From Eleusine coracana subsp. coracana (taxonomy: Eukaryota; Streptophyta; Magnoliopsida; Poales; Poaceae), in assembly GCA_032690845.1 (NCBI GenBank), contig CM064426.1, forward strand, positions 69,738,403 to 69,802,402: a stretch of DNA of 64,000 nt, written 5' to 3'. Numbering within the stretch: the first letter of the stretch is position 1; every line of letters starts with the position of its first letter. Under the pieces are notes generated by a model. That model made no database searches and was not told the origin of the DNA. It saw nothing but the letters and a program-made list of their open reading frames with translations. Positions 13,901 to 26,452 of this stretch are shown here, piece after piece. Made by a program: the position numbers and the translations under genes.

Positions 13901-16900
13901 ATTCTCGTAATAGTCAGATCACTGTGGTGGTCTTTAGTTGATGCCTTCATTGCCACTAAAACAGTCATACTAAACACATCAAACACAAAAATAGCTTATG
14001 ATCAAAAGTACCAAAAACCTGTTATCATTTTTACCTACAAATCATAAGCTGGCTTATGCCCCATCCCAAACATAAAGTGACCATAAAATTAGCCACATTC
14101 CCACTGAGAAGCTGTTTTACCACATGGTTCAGCTAAAATAAGCTAAAAAAATAATTGTTTTCACATATAAGCAAGAGCGGAACTCCGCCTATGTTGAGTC
14201 TCAATATAGCCAGTCCCAAGCCTGGGTAAAGGAGGAGGGTTGTGTTAGGTTTGGCAAACCAACGTCAAAAACCCAGCCACTCAAATGGATATGAAACCCA
14301 TAAGAAATTCGTTGGGGCGTAACCCTCTTAGCGACGCGCTACATCGGAACCCGGGTGTGGTGTCAAATGGGCAAGGGCCGGGTCGTCACAACCTTAGTGG
14401 CGCGTCGTATCGTGACCTGGGTACGATGAATAGTGAGCAAGGGTCGGGTCGTCGCAACCTTAGTGGCGCGCTACATCTACGCCCGGGTGTGGTGAAAAAT
14501 GAGCAAGGGTCTTCGCACTTTCCTCGACGGGTGCGAAGGGTAAGAAAGTTAGCCGAGCCAACTAGGATTCGTCTAGGGAGTTGGAACGTAGGGTCCCTAA
14601 CAGGCAAGTTACGAGAGCTAGTCGATGTGGCAACTAGGAGGCGTGTAAATATCCTATGCGTTCAAGAGACTAAATGGAAGGGCCAGAAGGCGAAGGAGGT
14701 GGAGAATACGGGCTACAAGCTTTGGTACACGGGTACAACATCGGGTAGAAATGGTGTAGGCATCTTGATCGACAGGAGCCTTAAGGATGGAGTCGTAGAT
14801 GTTAGGAGGCACGGGGACCGGATTATCCTTGTTCGGCTGATAGTTGGAGATTCGGCTTTAAATGTGATCAGTGCATATGCCCCTCAGGTAGGTCTTAATG
14901 AGAGCATCAAGAATCAGTTTTGGGAAGATTTAGATAGCATGGTTAGTGGCATACCTATCAGTGAGAAGCTTTTCATAGGAGGAGACCTTAACGGCCATGT
15001 GGGGACGTCTAATGTAGGGTTCGAGCGGGTCCATGGGGGGTTCGGGTATGGTAGTAGGAATCAGGAGGGGGTGGATATACTTAATTGGGCGCTAGCTTAT
15101 GACTTGTTGGTAGCGAATACCATATTTAGAAAGAGGGAATCCCATCTAGTGACCTTTAGAAGTGCACAACACTTGAGCCAAATCGACTTTATCCTTGCCA
15201 GGAGGGAGGACAGGCGTGCTTGCTTGGACTGTAGGGTGATACCTGGGGAGTGTGTCGTCACTCAACATAAGCTTGTGATGGCGGATTTTCGTTTTCGGGT
15301 ACGGGTATACAGGGACAAACGTACCAAAACCGCGAGAACGAAGTGGTGGAAGTTTAGAGGGGAGCTGGCGCAAACTTTTAAGGAGAGGATGCTAGGAGAG
15401 GGACCCTGGGAGGAAGGAGAAGGACCAGATGACATGTGGCTAAAAATGGCAACATGTGTTCGGAAGGTAGCTTCAGAAGTGTTTGGCGTGAGTAGAGGAG
15501 GCAAACAAGAAGCAAAAGACACCTGGTGGTGGAATGATAAGGTGCAAAGGGCTATCAAGGAGAAGAAGGAGTGTTTCAAACGCCTACATCTTGACAAGAG
15601 TGCAACCAACATAGAAGGCTATAAAATAGCCAAGAGGGCTGCAAAACGAGCAGTGAGTGTAGCAAAGGGTCAGGCATATGATAACCTTTATCAGCGACTA
15701 GGCACGAAGGAAGGAGAGAAGGACATCTATCGGATGGCTAGGATCCGTGAGCGGAAGACGAGGGACATCAACCAAATCAAATGTATCAAGGATGGGGTAG
15801 ACCGACTCCTGGTGAGAGATGAGGAGATCAAGGACAGATGGCGAGAGTACTTTGATAAGTTGTTTAACGGAGAGGAGGAAGGTCCTATACTTGAGTTGGA
15901 TGACTCATTTGATGATAACAACAGACGCTTTGTGAGAAGAATTCAGGAGACAGAGATAGAGGAAGCTTTAAAGAGGATGAAGAGTGGTAAAGCGATGGGC
16001 CCTGATGGTATCCCCATCGAAGTATGGAGATGCTTAGGTGCCAGAGCCATAGTATGGTTAACTAAGCTTTTTAACCTCATCTTTCGGTCAAACAAGATGC
16101 CGGAAGAATGGAGGAGGAGTATAGTAGTACCGATCTTCAAGAACAAGGGAGATGTTCAAAGTTGTACTAACTATCGTGGGATTAAGTTGATGAGCCATAC
16201 GATGAAGCTCTGGGAGAGAATCATCGAGCATCGTCTAAGAAGAGTGACAAGTGTGACGCAAAACCAGTTTGGGTTCATGCCTGGAAGATCAACCATGGAG
16301 GCGATTTTCTTAATGCGACAATTGATGGAGAGATATCGGGAGCAAAAGAAGGACTTACACATGGTCTTTATTGACCTCGAGAAGGCATATGACAAAGTGC
16401 CAAGAAGTGTCATGTGGTGGGCCTTGGAGAAGCACAAAGTCCCAACTAAGTATATTACCCTCATCAAGGATATGTACAGGGACGCGAGGACGTGTGTTCG
16501 GACATGTGATGGCGATACCAATGACTTTCCGATTAAAATAGGACTACACCAAGGATCAGCATTGAGCCCTTATTTATTTGCTTTAGTGATGGACGAGGTC
16601 ACACGAGAAATACAGAGTGATGTCCCTTGGTGTATGCTCTTTGCTGATGATGTGGTGTTAGTTGACGAGAGTAGGGATGGGGTTAATAGGAAGTTGGAGC
16701 TGTGGAGGCACACATTAGAGTGCAAGGGTTTCAGACTTAGTAGGGCCAAGACCGAGTATATGATGTGCGAGTTTAGCGTGACTAGACATGAGGATGGAGA
16801 CGTTAGCCTTAATGGACAATTGGTGGCCAAGAAGGATACATTTCGTTATTTAGGATCGATGTTGCAAAAGGACGGTGACATCGATGAAGATGTTAGGCAT

Positions 16901-17477
16901 AGAATTTCAGCCGGCTGGTTGAAATGGCGTCAAGCATCCGGCGTCTTATGCGACAAGAGGGTGCCACAAAAGCTAAAAGGTAAATTCTATAGGACGGCAA
17001 TTCGTCCGGCGATGTTATACGGTGCTGAGTGCTGGCCTACGAAAAGACGACATGTTCAACAACTAAGTGTAGCAGAGATGCGTATGTTGTGTTGGTTTTG
17101 CGGGCATACAAGAAGAGACCGAATACGGAATGAAGATATCCGGGACAGGATAGGAGTGGCACCTATCGAGGAGAAATTGGTTCAACATCGGTTGAGATGG
17201 TTCGGACATGTCCAACGGAGACCTCCGGAGGCGCCGGTATGTAGTGGGGTTCTAAAGAGAGATGCTAATGTTAAGAGAGGTAGAGGCCGACCTAACTTGA
17301 CTTGGGACGAGTCGGTTAAGAGAGACCTGAAGGCGTGGGATATCCCTAAGGAGCTAGCTATGGATAGGAGTGCTTGGAGACTAGCAATAGACGTGCCGGA
17401 ACCATGATTCTCTTCTTTTTTGGGTTCCCATGGGTTTCATCTCTAGCCTACCCCAACTTGCTTGGGATAAAAAGGCT

Positions 17478-17508
<31 letters not shown>

Positions 17509-20500
17509 GATATAAGCAAGAGCGGAGGCCATTTGTTTTTTTATATAAACAGAGCCCGGCCTATCAATCCGAATTGTCCATGCACCTAACAGAAGTCCAT
17601 CCATAATTAATTTATGGATAAGTTTCTTCATCCTTCAATATCTGCCTAATCAAATCAACAAACTTGTCATCTACCTTACCTGCATATAATTCATCGCACA
17701 TTGTTATTTCTTATTTTCTAAAAGTCTAGCTAGTTGAGTTATATTTGGTTTCTAGTAGCATAGATTTATTTTCTATCCTAAATGTAAGTGCATCTAACAT
17801 CTTAATATTGAACAAAGAAAAAGGCACATTGTCTTCTCTCAAATGCCAGAGTTACCAGATTAATAAAAACAATAATGGAATAAAAATTACGCATGACATA
17901 AGCAAACACAAGAAATTATCGCATCCACTCTTCCTTGGCTTTCTCTTCTTGATCTTTCTTGTGCAAGATATGCTTATTGTGTAGGTCTGAGGATGTACTA
18001 GAGAAACTTTGTTTCCATGTGGCCGTTTATGACACTCCTCGTACCCGACCTCATGTTCGTTGGTACCAATAGTCCTTGTGAGCTGGTGCTTGTGATACTG
18101 AGTTGTATAAATACCAGACTCTGTATGCACCTTGATGCGACCTTTCAAGGCTTCCAAAACTTCAACTGTCGCGGGATCCTTTACAACAATCTCCCCTTCT
18201 TCAGTTAAGTCAAAATGAACATATATCCAGTTCCTGGCACGCTCATTGGTGTTTGGCAAAGGGTTGGATTTTCTTTCCGTGTGGATCTTTGCTTCTATCT
18301 CTCTCCACATCGGAATCTTATTTTTGTATTCGCCCGGACCTAACCGCGGCTCGTACTTGTTCCTCTTATTGAGCTCAACCATCTTTTCACTAAGCTCTTT
18401 CGAAGCATTGCTCGTCTTCCACACAACAAACTCATCCCATTCCTGCTAACTGATATGCCCATGCTTGTCAAATGGGGGTTGTTTCTTTTTGATATATTGG
18501 CAGCTGAGCATGGACTTGTAATCTCGAAATATGCCACTTAGAGTGGTCATCATTGCCTTCTTGGCTCACTCAAGATCTGTTGGTTCGAACCGGATGGTTG
18601 CCTTTACGCCATCCACATCTCATCTTTTCGGGTATCTAGGACTTTGCGCCAATCTTGTCATGTGATCTTGCACGAGTGCCTCACCACTTTGTCACAATGG
18701 TTTCATCATTTGGCATTGACACCAGTGGGTTCAATTGGTGCCCCATTTATATGGTGTAGTGAAATAACCTCATAAATACTCTCTACCTTATTCGTGAAGC
18801 GTTCACCACACTTACGTTTGCGTGTGGACACTTGGGCAGGCACCTCTTCCACTTGTTGCTCATGGGCCTCATCAACTACTACCTCTGCGGCAAATAGCGG
18901 GCATGCACATCATGGGGGGGGGCCTAGGATATAATAAATAGAATTTATTTAAAGAAATCTAAGAGATAGTCTAGTTGCACAAAAGAGGAAGATTATCTTT
19001 CACAAGATGCCTTCTCTTGAGACTCGTAATCAGAGTTTGGGCTCCCCGATCGATGAGTCTTGGGTGTAGAGGATGCGGATCCTCTGGTTCTTCCCATTCT
19101 TCATCATTAGAAGACGATCCCCCAGATCCAAATTCTAGATTCTTGAGGGTGTCTTCTAGATTCTCTTCTTGCAAGGGCATCTTGTCTACCATGATGGCAA
19201 GGTTTTGATACCTTATATTTGATATACAATATTACTTAGAGAGAGATAAGGAGTAAAATAGATAAGTAGTAGAGAGAGACAAGGAGAAGAATTAAAAATT
19301 AGCCAATACTTTTACTCTCAGTGCAGGTTTCCGAATCAACGACCTTCCAATGCTCTAAGGTTCTTGTCTCGTATGACAACATGCATGTATCAAATATCCT
19401 AGGATAAGGTCCATGTTGCCACATTAGTCTCCCTTATCCCGCTTTCATCATGGAGCATGGGTCGATCAGCAAAATAAATATAGCAGTAAACAAATGTGGC
19501 AGCAAGTAATTTTACTCTCAGTGTGGGTTTTCAAGTTTTCAAATCAATGGCCTTCCAACGCTCTAAGGTCTTTGACTCGTATGATAACATGTATCCAATA
19601 TCCTAGGATATGGTCCATTGCTGGTATTACTAGCCAAGTTCCATGTTCCTCGTTTGGCCGAAAGGGTTCATCCCGTCTGTACTCAATGCAAACCGTAAGT
19701 TCCTCTTCTCATCAATGAAATCTTGATGATCTACATCGAACTTTTTCCACTATGTTGCATCGGTGGAATGCCTAAACTTACCATCCCTGTTGCGTGCAAG
19801 CCATGTCATTATTGCATGATCCCTGGGGTTGACGAACAAGCGTCTGATGCGATCGACCACATGTAAGTACCACATGACTAAGGCAGGAACTTTCTTACCA
19901 TCACTGTCATTAGTGATAGAACTTCTTTTTTTCTCTCTCCTTCTTGATATTCTTCTTGCCACAATCATCAAGATATTGTATGCTTTCATAAACTTCAACT
20001 CCAGCCCACTAGAACCATACAAATCAAAAGAATCGAGCTAAAATTTAACGAAAACCTAACAAACTTAAACTTAAAATTCAACTTGATTTCAAAATGAAAG
20101 AAAAACAAAAACATATGGAATGAGTTTCCCTTACCTTATAGAGCAAAAGGCTGCAAAAAAATGAACTCAAAACCTTACCCCCTTGATCTTGATGATTTGC
20201 CCAAATTTTCGAACTACCACTGTTGGAGTGAGGGTGGGAGCTGTCCGAGCATGGCTCTTATAGCCTGGGCAATTTTTAAAAGCGGTTGGCATTGCCAACT
20301 GCCGCTAAAGTGTAATCTGCAACGGAGGTTGGCATTGTCAGCCGCTGTTATAAACCATGGCCATCTTCAGCGTGGTTGGCATTTCTGTACTGCATGAGGG
20401 TGATCATGACAAATCAAGCCGAGGTGCCTAGACGAGTAGGTCAAGACTAGTAATAAGGTTGAATCCAACTATACGCCACATGTAATATTGCCAACCTCAA

Positions 20501-23500
20501 ATTAGGAACAGCATAAAAAATTATTGTCCCAGTTTATATTAATGAATTTGACCTTATGAATTAATAAATATGCATCATCTATTAGTTGTGAACCCACTTA
20601 GAATATTTATGAGAGAAAATATGGAGCTGATTTTCATATTGACTTCAACTGGATAGTAAATCTAATGCACAGAACGTGTTAAGATCTTTTAATTAGTGGC
20701 TTGATTGAGATACTACATGAACAAGACACCATGAGTTGTAACCCTTTTGGCTTATTATTATATTACCTGGAATTACCCCTGTGTTTATTAGCTTTGTTTC
20801 ATTTTAAAATATTGAAATGAAGTTTGTGTACTCACTACACTGAAATACAAAATTATATATGAAAATATTGTGAAAAAAGGTATGAGGTGCAACGACCTTT
20901 ATGGGCCAGTCTGATTTAAATCTACAGAATTATTTGCACGCTCCGTCTAATTAGATTTGCAATATGAATGAATTTGTTTAAGAACAAATCTTGTACCTAA
21001 ATTGTATTGAGGATTCAGCATAGCTCGATTCAACATGCTATGGCATATCTTTCATCAGTGAAATAGATTTCTATTGCTGCATCAAATCACTATAGTTTTT
21101 GTTCATTATTTAGTTTAGTATTCTCTTGCATTGGATATTTTATTCCAATGTGATACACAAAAGAATTGTTCACACTCAAGCAAGAGGAAGAATTAAAATA
21201 TCTTATTGATATTATAACATCATTTATGTGCTAGCCCGTGCAATTGTGCCGATAATACAATCTAGTTGTGTAAATTAAATTGAGCTCCTATGTTTCAACC
21301 TTCAATTTGAGCTTTGGTCTCTTTCTGAAATAACTTAGACTGAAGACGCATAAAACACAAAGCATCAACTACAACTTTTTTATTCCAGCTTTAGATTATG
21401 GACTGTGATCTTTGTAATCCAATGCTGAAACAAAAGATCAGCTTAAAGGATTCCACAATCCAATAAAAGACTGGTGGACTTCTCACAAACGGGAAAACTG
21501 TCAGTATAATTCTTGTCGAGAACCATTTAACAGATGATCATCGACTGCTATATATGACCATTGGTTGTCATTGGTCAAAATCGTGTAATGAGGCTTTTTT
21601 TTTTGAGGACAACCGTGTAATGAGGCTTGATGGAGAGCCTTTTCAACTAACTGGTGCGGAAGTATTGAAACTAACTTCACAAAGCTCTCAATTTATAGTA
21701 GCGAAGTCAGTTCACGTTGGAAGATGAAAATATATAGCGTTTTTTTTTTATTAATGAAGCATTTTCTTTCACCTGCAGAAACCAGTGGATTCTGTTAAAG
21801 TCTCGACAACACCAGGCATGCCTTCCTGACTAGCCTTAATACTTCTTTCGGATTTAAATTGTTGACATAGTTGACTTTTTAGTTATATTTGATCATTTAT
21901 TTTATTTAAAATTGAAAAATTATCAAATATATTGTTACGATTTGTTTTATCATTAAAGAAAATTTTAACCTTCTTATAATTTTTTATATTTGAATAAGTC
22001 AAATGGTCAAACATAGATAAAGAAGTTAACGGTGTCAATAATTAAAATCCGGAGGGAGTAACTTATAAAGTTCCTTCTATATCATACTGACAAAGAATCT
22101 CTCGCTGCAGTTTACTCTACTAAATTCGTTTCGCGAAAGCAATGGTTTGTGGCTGCATCATCTGATGGTTTCATCTGTGTCTACAACTACAAAACAAAAA
22201 TGCGCATAGTCAGATTCAAAGCTTATGATAGTTTCATCACATCACTGGCCGTTCATCCAACTGAACCTTATGTACTGTCGTCGGCTAATGACCACCGCAT
22301 AAAACTCTGGAACTGGGATGCGGGCTGGGAATGCCAACAAACATTTGAGGGCCACTCTTCCCTAGTACATCAAATTAAATTTAATCCACTGGAGACCAGT
22401 ACTTTTGCTAGCGTGTCCTCTGATCACACAGTAAAGGTTTGTACTTGCCCCCTATCTTAAATTTGCAAACTGGGCGCATCATGAAAAATAATACTGCTGC
22501 TACACTATTACGCCGAAATATATGTTGCTCCTAGGGGAATTGACTGCGAATTTCTTTGCTTGAAACTATCAAGGTTTGGAATCTTGCTTCGCCCTACCCT
22601 GACTACACGTTTTCTGGGCATTCGAGTAATGTAAAATGTGTAGATTATTTCACTCATGATGATCAACAGTTCTTGATCAGTGGCTCCAACGATCACACAG
22701 CTAAGGTGTGCACCATTCTCATGGAAAATGTATATAGCACCCGGTGCAGAAAAACATTGCTATAACTAACCATTGCTTTTTTTTTGTCTCTAATAAGATT
22801 TGGGACCTGCAGAAAAAGATGTGTGTTCAAACACTCGAAGCATTTGCATCTCCTGTTATTTGTGTTGGTTCCCATCCCAATCTTCCTGTACTATTTACAG
22901 GTTCAGATGATGGGTCCATTGCTCTGTGGAGCTCCAGCGATTTCAGGTAATCACAAAATTAAGCATTTTCATGTCGAACATATAGATAGGTAATCGTCTT
23001 CTCCAAACCTCCCGCGCGTGTTGGTGGAACCATGTAGTAACCTGACCTTGATCTTGTCTCTCTCCTGATTTGAAAAATGCTCCATTCTTAACTCTGTAGT
23101 AGTATATTTAACATTATCAGGAAATGGATAAGTGAGTGTCTTTTCCTTTTCCCAGGCTCGAGAGAATCCTAAACATCGCCTGTCATGGAGATGTAATGGG
23201 GATTGAATGTTTGAATGGCTCAAGAAGGTAATTACTATATATCCCCTGTTCTTGTCCTATATATATTGCGCTTGTCAGTTTTTTTCCCGACAATAATGCA
23301 TTTGTACCTCAACAGCTTTGGAGCATCTTCAAAAGCTCTCCCTAAATTAAATTAATGGGGTTTAGTCTAAAAAATCATCTCCAATAGCTTCCCTAAACAA
23401 CTCACAGATTTATTCTCTTCCTAAATTCTCCTCATTTGTAGCTAGAAACGAGGAGAAAATTGAAGACCCCAATACTTGTATTTAGAAGAGAATTCATATT

Positions 23501-26391
23501 GTTGTGGTACCAGATACTGACATGACTCAATAAAAAGTTTTTCTGATCTATTTTTAGGAAAAACTGTTGGAGGAGATAAAAAAAACTTATCCATAATAAT
23601 TTTTGGGCTGCTCCAAAAAACACTATTTTGGGGTCAATTTTTTTTGGCAGCTTTTGGAGAGATCCAAAAGCATGGGGAGGAAGCAGATCCACTGACGTAA
23701 GTTGCTCTTGCTGACGAGCGGGTCAGCATCCAGGCATGGCCTACGGAATTCCCACCGACGTACGTTAGTGGATCCGCTTCCCCAGAGGGGGGGGGGGGGG
23801 GGTAAAACAAACCAACGGTTAGTTGAGGGGCTTATCCAGACTCAAGCCATATTTGGAGGGAGTAATAGACTTTATCCTGTTATTGTGCTACAGATAAATT
23901 TGCTTTATTCTATATGTTTCATGCTAAACCATAGTATCTTAATTTGTTACAGGGTTGTAATTGCACAAAAGAACGCAGTATCTGCATTAATCATGGGTAA
24001 TATGGAATACCAGGAGGCATCAATGCTATATAGTGAGCCAGAGATTACTACAGACGTGCCACGAGGTGATATGGCTTGCGAGGTGAGCTCATACAGTGAA
24101 GTCGAAATGCTCTTAATAATTTTGTTCTTTTTATGTGTAAGCTCTAAACGTAGGCATGTGATTAGGAGTGACATCTTCCATGGTGAGCTTACTGATTGAT
24201 TACAACTGTGCCGTGCCATTTTAGGAGCACAATTCGACATACAAACACCTACCTGGCGTGCACTATAGCACATGTTTATACAGATTAAAGATCAGTTAAT
24301 CCTACATGCCTCACATAACAGTGTGGAGTATTTGGTCCTAATTATTTAGACAAAAGTTGTTGTATTCTTAATCAAATGTGTGCTTGATCAAGTTTTATAA
24401 AAAAGATGAAATTTGCTGTAACACACTTCAGAATCGTGGCTTCATCTGTAAGTGTCTGACTCAATTTTAATTAGCTGCACCACACTTCAAACTTACGGGT
24501 TCTTTTCCTCAGAACACTAAAACAATAGAAAAGGTTCTTATCATCATTTCATCTTATTGCATAAAATACATTATATTTTGAATTTTAGCAAAAAGTTCAT
24601 TGTTATGTTCCTTATTTTTGTGGTTTAAATAAATAATTCTTCAATTATTTGCATAGTTCTTTTGAAAATTAAATCTTTTCCATTGAAAATTTAAAAAAAA
24701 ACTTACACAAAATAAAATGGATAGCGATCAAAGTGCAGTGATACATCTTTCTACAAATTTGAAGTTGAAATATATATTTTATGGATTGATATAATGAGTT
24801 TTTGCTTGATATTGGAGACAAAGATATTAAGTAGTGATTTACATAGTGTTACAGCTAAAATCAAGTTTTGTAGTTTGTTTGGAAGTAATGAATTTTCAGT
24901 GTGTCATAGTGAAATTTGCTGCTATTTGTGGGTTTTTGGCCCATAACACTCAATATACATGGTTTCGTGACAAAGATACATTGTTGCATTTCCTATCCAT
25001 GTGTCTTTTCCTAGAATTTTTACCGATTGATTGCATAGTTTGACTTTAAAAATAAATATTTGTTAGTTAAAAAGTTATGTGAACAATCAGCAATAAATCT
25101 GTTAGAAAACACATGCATAAGGAATACAACAATATATCTTTATCCAGAATTTCAAGTTACAATGTATTTGTACATTGAAACAAAAATGTTGAAAATAGTA
25201 ATTTCTCCTGTTATAGTGTTCCTACAGACAATGCAACTTCTTAGTGTCCGGAAGATAAAATAAGAATGGTGGTGTCCTGTAGACAAAACTAAGTTTATTG
25301 AGTATCTCACACAATTTCCTAAAAACTTTACCGACTATTTGTCAAAATTAAGTATAGCCAAATTGCTTTAGGTGCATATGAGAACAAATTTCACCATAGG
25401 CACCTAAAGCAATTTTTACTGACTGTTTGCAATGTTTGTATAATTCTAAAGAGAACTTTATTTGGTACTCCCTCTGGTTCCCATTTAATTGATATTTTAT
25501 ACATGATTATTTTATATATCAATAGTGAGAGAGTAATTAGAGGGTGATTGGTTGGCTGCTTTTGCCGCATCCAGGCTCTCCGGATGCAACCTGCGCGTGA
25601 TTGGATGGTCGCAGCACGTCCGGAGCCAGGCTCTCGCGATGCAAGTAGCTGATGCGAGCCAGGTTGTGGAGATGCAGGAAATTTGGTCGCATCCCGCAAG
25701 CCTGGTTCCCGCGGTGCAACCTGCATACGTGATGTGAGAGGAGAGGTGCATACAAGCAGCCAACCAATCAACTGATCCGTCGAGCCAGGCGCTGCCAGTA
25801 CGCGAACCAATCAACACCATCTTGCATCTGCTGAGCCAGGCTGGTGGGAGCCTGGTTCCCTCATGCGAGCCAGACTGGACAGAGAAGAAAACCAATCATG
25901 CCCTTAGAGATCATCCTACCTACTAATCATAAATATATGGTGTGGCAATTGATGGGAAGGAGAAATGGAGACAGTGGAGGGAGTTGGGTGAGAGTTGAAC
26001 TTGCAATCTGTATCTCTTGATTGGATCCCTATGGGAATTGAAGGAGAGAATTCAATTGGGATTAGATTCCTATGGGAATTGAAGGAGAGAATTCAATTGG
26101 GAGTTCTATTCCTCAGTTTATATCAAATCTTTTGAGTATGAAATTGGGTCTTAAGTAGTAACCGTAGGTCAAGGTCAAGGTCGCGTCCGGAGGTCAAGGT
26201 CGAGGTCACGCCCAGTAGCCGAGGTTGAGGCTGCGCCATCGCTCGCCGAGGCAACCAAGCCTGGCTGCTGAAGTTGGGGTCATGCCTCCACTCACTAAAG
26301 CAAGTCACCGAGGTCGGTTCGCACCGCTGCTCGCTAAGGCCACCAAGACCGTCCTTGTCCACGCCCGCTGAGATCCAGCCTACAGGCACAT

Positions 26392-26452
<61 letters not shown>

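Larger units (their letters stand above)
17850..20392 (-). mobile_element. Degenerate CACTA (En/Spm) element
   Basis: The right boundary, in plus-strand view, is TTTCTGTACTG at 20382-20392, close to the CACTA terminus (CAGTACAGAAA inverted). Just inside are subterminal repeats of GGTTGGCATTGCCAACYGCY type at about 20283-20383. Two coding relics lie on the minus strand in the expected order: a TNP2 transposase piece, then a Transposase_24 (Ptta/En/Spm) piece. The opposite end is uncertain; CACCTAACAGAAG near 17583 is a weak candidate. Confidence 0.65.
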
